Assembly: GCA_905331475.1 (NCBI GenBank)
Contig: CAJNYU010002043.1
Location: 1-64,000, forward strand
DNA: 64,000 nucleotides
DNA from: Rotaria socialis
Lineage: Eukaryota > Rotifera > Eurotatoria > Philodinida > Philodinidae
Reading direction: 5' to 3'
Below the pieces are notes generated by a model, which did not search any database, was not told the DNA's origin, and saw only the letters and a list, made by a program, of their open reading frames with translations. Below are positions 29,903 to 41,240 of this stretch, one piece after another (position 1 is the stretch's first letter; each line of letters opens with the position of its first letter). The translations under genes were made by a program, and so were the position numbers.

Positions 29903-32900
29903 TCAAACGCCACCACCGCTTCGTTCAACTCCTGAAGTGCCCTTCATTTTACCAATACGAGCAGCTTTAATAAAATGACTGGTCGATACAGCACCGGTAT
30001 TGATTGCACTCATAAGCTAAAACACACGAATTGTACAACGAAAATCAAAACAAAAATATTCATTTTACCTGAAGAAATTCTTCAGTTTCAATAATACCAT
30101 TTTGATTTTGATCAACTTCATGCATTAAAATACGAAGCTCTTCTTGGGATATATCACTATCGGATACCTTGTTCAATAGAAAAAAAGAATAATATTAATT
30201 ATAAAATGTTCTATATGGATAAAAGTTGTTCTTCTGATTCCCAATAAAGTCAAACTAGACACTTACAAAACTCAATATATATATATATATATTCATACGC
30301 TGCAAAAAGGAAATACAGTCGTAAAGTGCAATTTTAGAGGAACGTTTTCTTTTTTTTTTCATTCTTTTATGTAAATATTCTTGACACAAAATGTTAAAAT
30401 AGTTTGATTAAGAATAAAATTGTAACTCACTTGTAAATGTCTTTTTAGATCGCTAAGTGTTAAAAAACCTTTATTTTCAACGTCCATTTGTCGAAAATGT
30501 TTCATATAATAGCTCATTTCTTCTCGGGTAAAATTAATTGGTACATTTCGACGCATATCACGTTTCAAATTAAGACCCATTTCACGAAGTAGAAATGTTT
30601 TTGCACGATCCATTTCTTCCTGATAGTTGTTTTTTTTTTCAAATGAAAGAAAACGAAATAAATCAATGCTACAATTAAAATTATAATTATACTTTTTGTT
30701 TTTTTTCGTTCCATTTCAATTCTCTAGCCATGATGTCTATGATACGTGGAAGAGCTTCTTCAGCAGCAATAACATTAAGAAATGAAAGTCTTGTTCGTCG
30801 TGCAAGCATATCAATTGCTGTACGAGCATACTCTTTTATAGCATAACTAACTTCAGCTTCAATATAAGGAAATTCGGCGTGTAAACGTTTACCAATAACT
30901 GGCCAACGTTTTCCTGTTAATGATGATAGATCAGCTACTTTATTTGCTTGATCACCATATGTATTCGAAAGATGAATAGCAACCTATGGTAAAGAAATAT
31001 ATCAATAGAAAAATGAAAAGGAAACAATAGAAAAATTAATGATGTTATTCTGTGTACATCAGTTTCAATGCCATAATCTTGAACAAGTCGTATATAAGAT
31101 GTAGCTGTCCATTTTTCACCTCCACTAAGTGTTAAACCTTTCGTAACGCAGTTATTCTTTGGTTGAAGTTGAGCTGATTGTATACAACGATTAACAGTTT
31201 CTTCAGCCATCTGTCGATAGGTTGTCCATTTTCCTCCTAGACAAAAATAAAGTAAATTTATCAGATTAGTATTTATTTTTAGTGTTGAGAATTAACAAGA
31301 GAAAATGTTTCAAATTTAATGCTCATATATAAATAATACTAATGCTTACCTCCAATTGTAACTAAACCTGAATCACTAACATGAATAATATGATTTCGTG
31401 CAATTGATTGTGTATCTTTTTTATTTGGATTCAGAACAAGCGGTCGAATACCAGACCATGCTGCCAAAACATCACCACGACGTACTTGAATATCAGATGA
31501 GAGGTAATTTTTGATTTCGCCTAGTATAAAATCTACATCTTCAGTTGATGGCGATGGATAATCAGTTACTTCACATGGCGTATCAGTGGTACCTTTGAGG
31601 AAAGAAAAAAAAAGTTTTAAAAACACGCTGCTCAGAAAAAGAAAAACTTCTAGTTGCTAACCAGCCATTGTATGTTTTTGCCACGGTAGAAAAAATATGA
31701 CACGTCCATCGGACGTATTTGGATCAAGAAGTCCCATATTAGTTGGACTATAATAATCTGGTAAGACAATATGAACGCCAGCTGAGGGTTGACAAATTTT
31801 TGGTGTTGATGGATCATCTAATTGTCGAATTTCATCTGTATACGGTCCTGTCGCATTGACAACGCATTTCGCACGTATTGTAAATTCTTTATCTAAAATT
31901 TCAATGGATAATTTAATAGAATTTTTGTTTTTCTAAACTTACTGCGATATCGATCTAAACATTTCACACCACGAATGACTTTTTTTGTTTCTGTTTTTCC
32001 ATCACTACTATTAATTTCAATATTTTCATGTATAAAATCAGTTACAGTACAATGATTAGCAATATTGGCACCCATACGTATTGCTGTAAATGCAAGTGCT
32101 ATATTCATACGAGCATCATTATGTTGCCCATCATAATATACAATAGCACCAACAAGTTTTTCTTTCTTTAACATTGGAAATAATTCCAAAGCTTTAGTTT
32201 TTGATATAACATAAGACCAGCGAAGCAATTGCCGACCAGACACAAGATCATAGGATTTGATGCCCGCATAATAATACGGTAAAAGATACCATCTAAAATA
32301 GTTGGATTTGAAAGAAAGATGAATTACATGACTTTTCTTCATTTTTTTTAAAAATTATTTACTTATAAACTGGTAACATAATTGGTAATGGGTAGGATAG
32401 ATGTGGTGCAATTTTAAGAAGATTACCACGCTCTGATAAAGCTTCTTTTACCATGTGATACTAGAGTTTAATAATAGAAAAATAATTAATCTTAACTATC
32501 TAGATTGTTGATTACTTGTTCGCTATCGAATTGCAAGATTGCTTTTTGTAAATATCTTACGCCACCATGAATTAATTTTGTAGATCGGGATGATGTTCCG
32601 CTACTAAAATCATATTTTTCTACTAATGCAACTTTGAGGCCTATTGAAAATTAAAACAGAAATCTCATAGAACTAATTCTTTTAAATAAAGTGAAACAAA
32701 AATTACCTCGACTAGCTGCATCAACAGCTACTCCACAGCCTGTAGCACCACCACCAACAACTACAATATCGTATTCAGATTCTTTGGACATAATATCAAT
32801 TTGAGCTTCACGTGATGGATAGTCATCTAACCATACGGCTGGTCTATGTAATGGAGCACTCGATGCTCTTAATTTGTTTTTCTAAATAACAACAATTTCC

Positions 32901-33048
32901 GTGAACAAATAGTTGAATGTGCAAGAAAAACAAGCATAATTGTTAAATTTACCTCGAGCATATATTGACCGAGAAAACCAGTGCTTACAGCCGATGTACA
33001 TAGCAGAATACCGTGTTGGATGATACGTCTACTAAAACTACGAGGCAT
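29903..33048 (-). CDS. GPD2: Mitochondrial FAD-dependent glycerol-3-phosphate dehydrogenase
   Basis: Inner-membrane enzyme oxidising sn-glycerol 3-phosphate to dihydroxyacetone phosphate and passing electrons to ubiquinone. Twelve exons in transcript order: 33048-32953, 32881-32707, 32640-32516, 32460-32363, 32292-31943, 31892-31662, 31592-31350, 31236-31058, 30983-30693, 30619-30431, 30167-30069 and 30016-29903. All phases close, giving 729 residues (human 727). The N-terminus is basic and hydrophobic (mitochondrial targeting, then [19 protein letters not shown]). The FAD dinucleotide fold has [11 protein letters not shown] at 72-82. Catalytic-domain blocks include [29 protein letters not shown] and [16 protein letters not shown]. 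The C-terminal calcium-binding unit has EF loops [12 protein letters not shown] and [12 protein letters not shown]; the second is canonical. The tail has [11 protein letters not shown]. Introns are mostly about 50-90 bp, with longer ones between exons 8-11. Confidence 0.96.
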
Positions 33049-33695
33049 CTCTAAAAGAAAACAGCAGATACTGGAATAGAAAGATTACTGGCCTTTACTG
33101 CTTCAAAAGTAAAAGGAAAATACTACGAAAATAGTGTAGATCAATACTTAAACAAAAAGCACAACATCACCTCGAGCAGTTATCGAGCAGACATTCAACG
33201 CATGTTGAAAGAATAAACTATGATTGGTTTAATAATGATTAGATATGTAGATGTCAGAACAAGCAGTATATTATCAAATAGTATATATGAGTGTATACGA
33301 ACCAGTTTTTTTAAATATTCAAGGGTTAACTATCCGTCAATAATACTAGTTGAAGCCAGTATTCATTAACATTCGACGAATGTAGATCTTTTCAGCTTTT
33401 CATAATGTTCAGTCAGGCCTCTCTGGAGATATTTTCATTCTCGCGCTATGCTAGCTTGTAATTATCCATCATGTAGCAAAATCTTCTTTGTGTTTGACAA
33501 AAGAATCATTATTCAATTTATGACAATTGCGATTTATAATTGGCAAAGAAATATTGACTAAAGGAAAATTCTTTTTGAGAAAGTACCTGATCAGTGTAAA
33601 AATGACTCTCTACGTTTTGACACAGCCACTACACAATCGTTTTCATTTATCTTTATCCCTTGAGGCAAAAAGAAACAATGTAGCATTTAGCCAAT

Positions 33696-33734
<39 letters not shown>

Positions 33735-34667
33735 AAGATTTTGCTCTGAGGCAAAAGGAAATAGTCAGTAGTATGGTAAAAATGTGTTGTTATATGTTTA
33801 AGAACAATTCATATATTTAAAAAGATGTAGTTTGACCTTCATTTATCACAAATGTACTTCATCGCGTATAGAACAGTGACTGATATTCATACTGTTTTAT
33901 TATTTAAATATATAATAGGTAAACCGAGAAAAAAAAATCGTCCATTGAAATTCTGTATGTATTTAACATAAATAAAACTGACAGTGCAAATAAATTCGCG
34001 TATATACCAAGAAAAGTACTTGATACGATTGATCGTCGATACAATTTTCAGACCAAACTCATTCAATAATTCAGCGTGCTTTTCGATTAGTTTATTTTCA
34101 CAGTTCAATGCGTAAGAATAAAACAAAAAGAACAGAACATTTATTTTTCTCTCTTATTTCTTAACCATTAATCGATGCAGAGTATCATTGAATATTCCAG
34201 GGAGATTTATTGTAGCAACACATACCAGATTACCAATTAATTTTAAATACAAAAATATTCTGACTAATCCTTGCCTATGAATACTTATTCAATAATGCAA
34301 GTAATAGTTCTTTTTTTAATCCGAGAAATGTTTTCAATAGCTAATAGATTCAATAGAAAGTCTATATTTTATTGTTTAAAAAGGCCAAATCATTTCAAAA
34401 TCTATAACATAAGTATTTTCTTTAACAAATAGAAATAAAAACAAATTTGAAGTTGATTATGTTAAACGTTGACTAGTAATTATGCATTTGTGCCAACAAA
34501 AATAATAGGAGTATAAAGCATTGAATAATATTTATGATCAATCAAAGAAGAGAAGAAAAAAAAATTAAAAAAAACAATAATTATTTTTATTCATTTATTT
34601 ATGTTCTTTTTTCTTTCTTTTTTATGTATGATTTTAATTGAACACTGTTTTCATGCGTGTCCTTGGT
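33049..34667. other. Spacer between GPD2 and esterase gene
   Basis: Upstream region of GPD2 and 3' flank of the esterase gene. Contains a (TA)n run near 33702-33732. A 79-codon minus frame (33887-34126) has no motif. No RNA gene or regulatory element was recognised. Confidence 0.4.
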
Positions 34668-36721
34668 TCAATTGGATCCATCGATTAAATTTGCTACTGC
34701 ATGAGATAATAGAGAAGAAATAAATATGATCAACGATATTTTATGAATTGATGACACACTATTCTTTTGAATAATTTTGGTGGAATTTTCCGATTTTAAT
34801 GAACATTGATTTCTCCAAAATTGTATACCTGATGGAATACTTAAGTTTTGTATTTTACTTTCATTCACTTTTAAATGCATGATAGATGCTGTAGACATGT
34901 TACTAACAGAACGCCACTCGTCTTTAACTATAGAACTTTTTGGTTGACCATATTTAATAAAATTTGACCATTGTTCTATTAATTGTTTGCTAAATTGAAT
35001 CTGTTCATCGCTATAAAACGTTGATATGCTAGTATCGACAACTGAATTAGACGTATATCGAACATATTTTATTAATGGTGTTATATTATGATTAAAATTA
35101 TTCAAATCAAATAGTAATGGTGTACCCCATGTATATTCAAGTTCAGCAAAATGACCAACTAAATTATGTTCATGTAAATATTCATTACATGTTGATGGAT
35201 GTTCTTGTGCTGTTCGATGTGAATATTGATAGATATATGTACGATTTGAATGTTTAATACGTTCTTCCATAAAACGATAATAATCATTATTAAATAGAAT
35301 ATCACTTATAAGACGAGAATAATTATAAAATACTGAACAATAACAATCAGATGATTGAGAACAATTAATCGGAATATTATTTATATGATATCTATTGGAG
35401 AAGAGACAATGCTTAGATGTTCAAATCAAAATTATTATTAAGTAGACTTACAACTCTAAAGCTTGATGATGTAAACAAGCTTTGTCTGGTTGCATTGCTG
35501 CAAGAAATTTTAAAGCTACTGCAGTAAAATTTACGTGACTAACTGCGACAATTTCTTGATTATGCTGTTCCATAAGAATAGGCACTACTGCAACATAAAC
35601 ACCTGATAACAACAAATAAAATAACAAATTGAAAATATTTCATTTTGAAATTAATTACCTTCGTCATCTGTTGATCCCATAAGTATATCAATATTTGCTA
35701 GTGTATCATTGAGTTCGAATACTTCTCGAAATTCGCCCATAAAATTTCCGGTTACAACAACATTTGTATGATTAGCACTCATATATGAATGATGTTCATG
35801 TTCAGCAATTAAATCAAAATCTCGGTCTTGTAAACATTTTAATTTTTCATCAAATGTCATCGTACTTGCACATCCATTATCATGGGCAACGATATCAAAT
35901 TTTTCCATTGCTTCTCGTGCTTTTAAATGTGACCATATATTAAACGGGCTACCACTCTGTAATATTAATCGACGAATGCGTCCTTTATTGAGTGGTGATT
36001 TGGCTAAATAGTAAGAATGTGGAGCACCAGCTGAATGACCACCAACTGTAATACGTTTAATATCACCACCTAATGCATTACCATTTTTATAGATCCAATC
36101 AAGTACTAATGCTTGATCATAAAGACCAAGGTTACCTTCTAAACGTTGATCACCCGATGATAAAAAGCCAAAAAGATTTAGACGAAAATTAAATGTTATC
36201 ACAATAATGTCGCCTACAGCAGCAAATATGGTTCCATCAAATATATTACCTGTACCTATTTGACCCGAGCCACCATGAATCCATATAAATATAGCTTTTC
36301 CTTTTCTTTCATTATTTGGAGTCACCGGCATATAAACATTTAAGAAAAGACATTGTTCAATAAACGATGATTTAACAGAAAATATACCATAACTAATTGA
36401 ACATTGAGATGTAGACTGATTGAGTACTGAAGTAGTTTCACATGAGCCTTCTGTTGGTTTGCACGAAGGTCCAAATTTAGTTGCATTCATAATTTGATCA
36501 TTTTCTCGTTCGATCAGTGTTGCTCGATCAAATCTTTTATTTACATTACCATATTGAATTCCAAGATATCGCTGGACAATAACGTTCTCATATTTAACTG
36601 TTTGACCTATGTAGATACCCGACGATGTGTTCAACAACTGAACAGCTAATGTTGAATCGAATATCGATGGTAGAAATAGAATAATGATGGCAAGAAAAAA
36701 TACAAATATATTCCAAGACAT
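34668..36721 (-). CDS. Cholinesterase-like carboxylesterase, secreted and probably GPI-anchored
   Basis: Alpha/beta-hydrolase of the carboxylesterase type B family. Exons are 36721-35659, 35602-35452 and 35391-34668, giving 645 residues. A signal peptide or TM spans about residues 4-26. EQCLFLNVYMP at 122-132 matches the EDCLYLNV signature. HGGSG at 149-153 forms the oxyanion-hole region. The nucleophile Ser230 is in GGHSAGA. The acid is Glu354 in STDDEG, completed across intron 1. The base is His485 in VGHFAELEYTWG. The triad is therefore complete. The Trp-containing choline-binding loop of acetylcholinesterase is not seen between Cys87 and Cys124, so this is unlikely to be a true acetylcholinesterase. 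Many N-glycosylation sequons are present. The C-terminus ends in a hydrophobic stretch (ISLIIFISSLLSHAVANLI), compatible with GPI attachment. Substrate unknown; introns are 56 and 60 bp. Confidence 0.9.
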
Positions 36722-37705
36722 AAACGAATGTAGTACATCGACTGTTTGATGTCTAGGACGGATGGGCTCTTCTTTTTAAGAGACAGAAAAGCAATAAAAA
36801 AAAACAAGAATCAGCAAAAGTATCTTTGAGAGAATTGAAATCGTCAAATAATAGTATTTTTTTATCTTACTCTTGTTCTCTGTATATTAGTATTAATGCC
36901 AGTCAGTTTCGGATACAAATGACTGATATAAACATTAAGGGAGCTGTGCTATTGCCTAGCTGGACTTACTTGTCTCTATCTAACTCGATTGTTTGTCTGT
37001 GTTAATTAAACCAAAATTCATAGTGTGTACTGTCAACAGATGTGATCTCTCGTCGGTGATCAGCAAATGTAAGAAGAAGAAAGAGACAGAGCGAGAAAGA
37101 GAGAAGAAAAAAGATTCAATTACATAATCTAACAGATCATCATCATCATCATCGTTGTCTAATTGACATCGATGCCAGTAGTAGGAAGTGTCGATGAATA
37201 TTTTTAGCATGTAATCTTCTTTTTTTATTTGTCAGAATTTTATCTTGATAAGTGATAAAGCTCTACGATTTGATTAGGATTATTAAATGTAAAATACATT
37301 TAGTCTTTTCCTTTCTTTGCTTTCTTATTCTATTCTACTACCAACACTCAAAAATCGTACTATTGCCAAGTTCTTTTTCTGTCATCATTCTTCATCTTAT
37401 TATTAAATATGCAAACAAACCTAATAGATTGTTTTGTCAATCTTTATTATCAAACATGAAGTACGACAACATACGACAACTAAAAAGAGATATGCATGAA
37501 CGGATACAAACATACATACGTAGACATGAAAAAAAATATCTATTTCCTTAAAGAAATAGCAAATAAAAATAAAAATAAAAATAAAAATGACAACAAAAAG
37601 TACGACAAATAGAAACAAATGAAATCAAACTCTCGACATATATAAGATCTATCATAGATTAACATATATTGTAAGTTGTTTTATTCGTTTCTTTTTTCTT
37701 TTCAT
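36722..37705. other. Spacer upstream of esterase gene
   Basis: Esterase promoter region and 3' flank of the small tail-anchored gene. Contains a GATGAT-type short repeat near 37138-37153 and AAAAAT repeats near 37560-37590. Open frames up to 99 codons are AT-driven and overlap each other. No gene is called. Confidence 0.4.
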
Positions 37706-38164
37706 TTATGAGCACATAAGTTTAATTAATGATCCAATCAATACAATAAAAAGACATATAAAACAAAATTTAATAAAATATTCTATTAATTTTGTCTGAA
37801 TATTATTGTTTTCGTGAGTTCCTTGCGTTAGTGATAGACTTCGATAAATAGCTTTTCGAAAGTTAACATGAGCTAGACTATGTCGACGATAGGAAATATC
37901 ATTACTAAAAATAAAATAAAACCAAATTTTTGTTCTTTATTTGTATAATTATCGTAATAAGAACCAATTACTGTTAAAGTAGCTATAAATAGTTTGTCTT
38001 GTTCTTCTAATCACATTATGGGATTAAGTCTAGATTTATTTCTATTATGGGCTTTTTTTATTAACTTACTTATCTTTTTTTTCATTGCTACTGTGATCTC
38101 CGGGCATCGCATTTGTGCGTTGTTGTTGATATCGAACATATTTATCGTCAGGATCAGAAGTCAT
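37706..38164 (-). CDS. Small tail-anchored membrane protein, unrecognised
   Basis: 97-residue product from two exons, 38164-38070 and 37904-37706, joined by a 165 bp intron (donor AA|GTAAGT, acceptor TTTATTTTTAG). Phase 2 closes exactly to continue KKDNNDISYRR. The N-terminal part is hydrophilic and low in hydrophobic residues (MTSDPDDKYVRYQQQR, then NAMPGDHSSNEKK). A basic stretch (YRRHSLAHVNFRKAIYRSLS) follows, then one C-terminal hydrophobic segment, IKFCFICLFIVLIGSLIKLM, ending two residues before the stop. That is the layout of a tail-anchored protein inserted into ER or mitochondrial outer membrane. No family is recognised. The second exon is also open in another frame, so the model should be treated as probable, not certain. 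Confidence 0.6.
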
Positions 38165-40230
38165 ATTTATTTATTCTTTCTTGTTGTTCTGTTGGAAAAA
38201 CACAAGTTAATTATAATTAATACAATGAAAATAAACATACGGCTCGATGAGACAGAAATTGTATCAAATTAAAAGACATCAATTATACAATAATAAAAAA
38301 CTGGATGTTTTATTTTTATTTTTGAGAAAAATTTTCGTAGAACAATGACGAGAGTCTGATTAATATCGTAAGAATAATATTGCCGCAGTACTTGCAGTAA
38401 AAGGAAAATAAAACGAGAAAACGATAGCTTTTCTTTGTGTATTTTTTGTTTTGAACACGCAAACAAGAAGGTAATCTAAAAGTGTTGACGTCAACATTAC
38501 TTCCAACGGTGTGTTTTTCTTCTTAAAAAAAAAGGTCTCTTACAACTAGCAGCTAATGTCGTATGCGCAACTATCACAGGAGTAAATTTGAAGAATTAGA
38601 ATAATAAAAGGCTTTGCTGGTTTGAATAATTGAAGATAAATATTTTAAAACTAATAGAGCAAAAATAGAAACAAGATAACCTAGTTTAATGTACACAGTA
38701 CAAAATTATGAGAAAATCATTGATATTTTTATTGGTGTATATGATTGAGTGGAAACCTTTCAGATGATGCTGAATGAAAATAGAAGAGAATAGCTGCGGT
38801 AAATGACGATTATCTCATCGATCTTTAAAAGTACTATTTGTATTATGTAGATTTTGCTTACTTGAATTATCATATTATTCAAATCAGTCTAAGAAAAACA
38901 TTAAATAAAGGCATCGACAAAATAGAAGATCCTCCTTCGATATAACAGTTTTTTTCGTACTTTTATATTTTTTGCTCGCAGACGTACATCTGAATGAGTT
39001 TAGCCTTAAAAAGATTCTTTTTATTTTAATTTTTCAAACGCTCAGCTCCATCTACAATTCAATTAGATCAAATAGGAATAGTGAACTTAGTTATATTCAT
39101 GCAAACAAAAACGTACCTATTATGATCTAGTTCATTTAATTCTCTGTCATATTTTTCTTCTTTCATGAAAACTGAACCGTATGATTCTTTTTATAATTAC
39201 CAAAATAGAAAGTTGACTTTGAATAGTCCTTTGTTGTGTTCAAAAAGATTTTTGAATTTGATCAAAGAAATATGAGCTACGCTGTTACGTTTTGTTGTAT
39301 TACTAAATTGCTTAAATTTGTATCTTAAATCAAAGGGTTTTTTTCTTTCACCTTAGCTATTTATTAGTAAAAAACCCGGTTCTTTTCTAAAATAAACTTT
39401 GAAGCAATTAGAACCAATGTAAATTCACATTTCCACGGTTCAATCTGATCCAAAGATGGATTCAAACGTTTCCTATTAAAAAGTATTCAATAGAAAAGAA
39501 AAATTGCAGTTCTAATCTAAATACAAAGAACTATCAGAAACTACAATACACTTTCGAGTAAGATTCCTTAATACAAAAAAGCGATAGAATAATCTACATT
39601 TTTTCCATTGATTTTCGAAAGGAAATTTTTTGCAGTCTATATAATTAATGGTCTATTTTGAAGATGGTAAAAAAGACATAAATTTTATAATGGCTTTTTG
39701 TATTTGATCCTATAAAATCATAACATTTGATCGCGTCATTTTTTATCTGGTGAAAAATATTTCTAATATGAACTGTCAATAGATCGCATTTTATATAATT
39801 GAGTATATTTTATGGTAAAAATATTCTTATTCTCGTGGCAATACTTTTTTCAAGGCCCATATCGTCAAGGGTAGCAAAAGGTCTACTTCTATTAAGATAC
39901 ATACTAGAATACTCACGTTATAACTTGTGAACGATAGCACAGACATCAGATTCTTTCATTTGATCAATGAATTTTACTTATATTCTATAAAAGCTGTGAA
40001 AGTATATTTCGACTGGATAGTTTTAGATCTAATCAAAAGTATTCATTATTATGTTTTTGTAGAATATTTTGATTTTTCAGAACATTTTAAAGAGTTACAC
40101 ATCATCATTACGTTTCGGTAATAATCGAGTCTTTTTTTAAAGGAATAATAAAATAACATTTAGGTCAAGCAAATATTTTGAGTTTTTTCACGCCTACAAA
40201 AAGTTATTCTGCAAAAACTAAAACAAATAA
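38165..40230. other. Spacer, no gene recognised
   Basis: About 2 kb of AT-rich DNA upstream of the small tail-anchored gene. A 64-codon plus-strand frame at 39927-40121 starts only with TTG and has no motif, though it lies just before the decayed coding tract. Nothing else is supported. Confidence 0.4.
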
Positions 40231-40239
40231 ATCGGAAGC

Positions 40240-41240
40240 ATTACTCTAACTAAAATCCGACGTTGAACAAAACTCGGATTCTATTCATGCCATCAGGGAA
40301 AATGAACAAAATATCTATGGATATAGAAAAAACAAATTCAACATAAGCGAAAGTTCTAGTTTTGATCGTTCTTCTATGATTTCATTGAGTCGAATTACGA
40401 TTGTCAATGAAACAATAAAAAAAAATGAATAATGTAATAATAATGGCCGTTATAAACATGTTGACTGGAAAGATTTGACGCATAAAATGAATAGTTCGTG
40501 ATTATTTTGAGCGAATAGAAAGATATTTTACTTCGAATGTCAACCACAATAATCTATTATTTATATGATGAACGGTTAGATATGTTGCGTGCGTGATAGA
40601 AACAATTTTCTTAATAAAAAGGAAAACATGTTTCATTTCCCATCAGGACGTCTACATCTTAGCATTTCTTTTGTCTGATTATTTAGCATATGAATCTTAT
40701 TTTCAGAAAGCACAACAGTATTAATTCAATCGAATACGCTCAATTCAAAAACCTATTTAATCATTTCGAAAATTCACTAAACCCAATTCCTATCTGTCAG
40801 AGAAGAAGTTGAACTTTTAAAACCTGAATTAAATTTGAATAGTGAACAAAAATACATTGGAAATTATCTTGAAACTTTTCTTGTCACATTATACGCATGG
40901 GTAAGAATGTATCTCTATCCCTAGTTTGTAAACGATCACAGCATAAAAGAAAAGATTAAAACCAAATCGTTGAAAATATCAGAGAAAAAGTCACTTATAA
41001 TAGTTCTAAGATAGATGTTGCATGTTTGCTAAGCAGAGAAAAAAAGTGCTTCATATCGAAACACGGCATCAACTATTATTTTGATCGTTGTTTCGACAAA
41101 AAGAAACAAATCATATCATGAAACGAATCATCAATGTGGTTTAAACTAAATAAAAATGATCACCAGCCTATGCAGTATAATCGACATCGTAGAGGTGATA
41201 ATGTGACACTGAAACATTTAGTTATATAGTGACTATTATC
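40240..41240 (+). pseudogene. Decayed coding tract of unknown family
   Basis: A series of coding-like segments in shifting frames on the plus strand. About 40260-40430 reads VEQNSDSIHAIRENEQNIYG and onward to KKNE-stop. About 40442-40500 reads NNGRYKHVDWKDLTHKMNSS. 40708-40806 reads NSIEYAQFKNLFNHFENSL and onward. About 40802-40900 reads EEVELLKPELNLNSEQKYIG and onward. About 40988-41230 reads KIDVACLLSREKKCFISKHG and onward, with one internal stop. Amino-acid composition is balanced, unlike the AT noise around it. Frameshifts and stops between segments suggest a dead gene or element. Some boundaries resemble splice sites (CTTATTTTCAG before 40707; GG|GTAAGA at 40901), so a multi-exon real gene remains possible. 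Confidence 0.35.

Noticed and set aside
37790-38010. Alternative minus-strand reading FIATLTVIGSYYDNYTNKEQ through the intron and second exon of the small tail-anchored gene
   Set aside because: It stops soon after entering the exon and no acceptor gives the right phase from the first exon, whereas the chosen junction closes perfectly.
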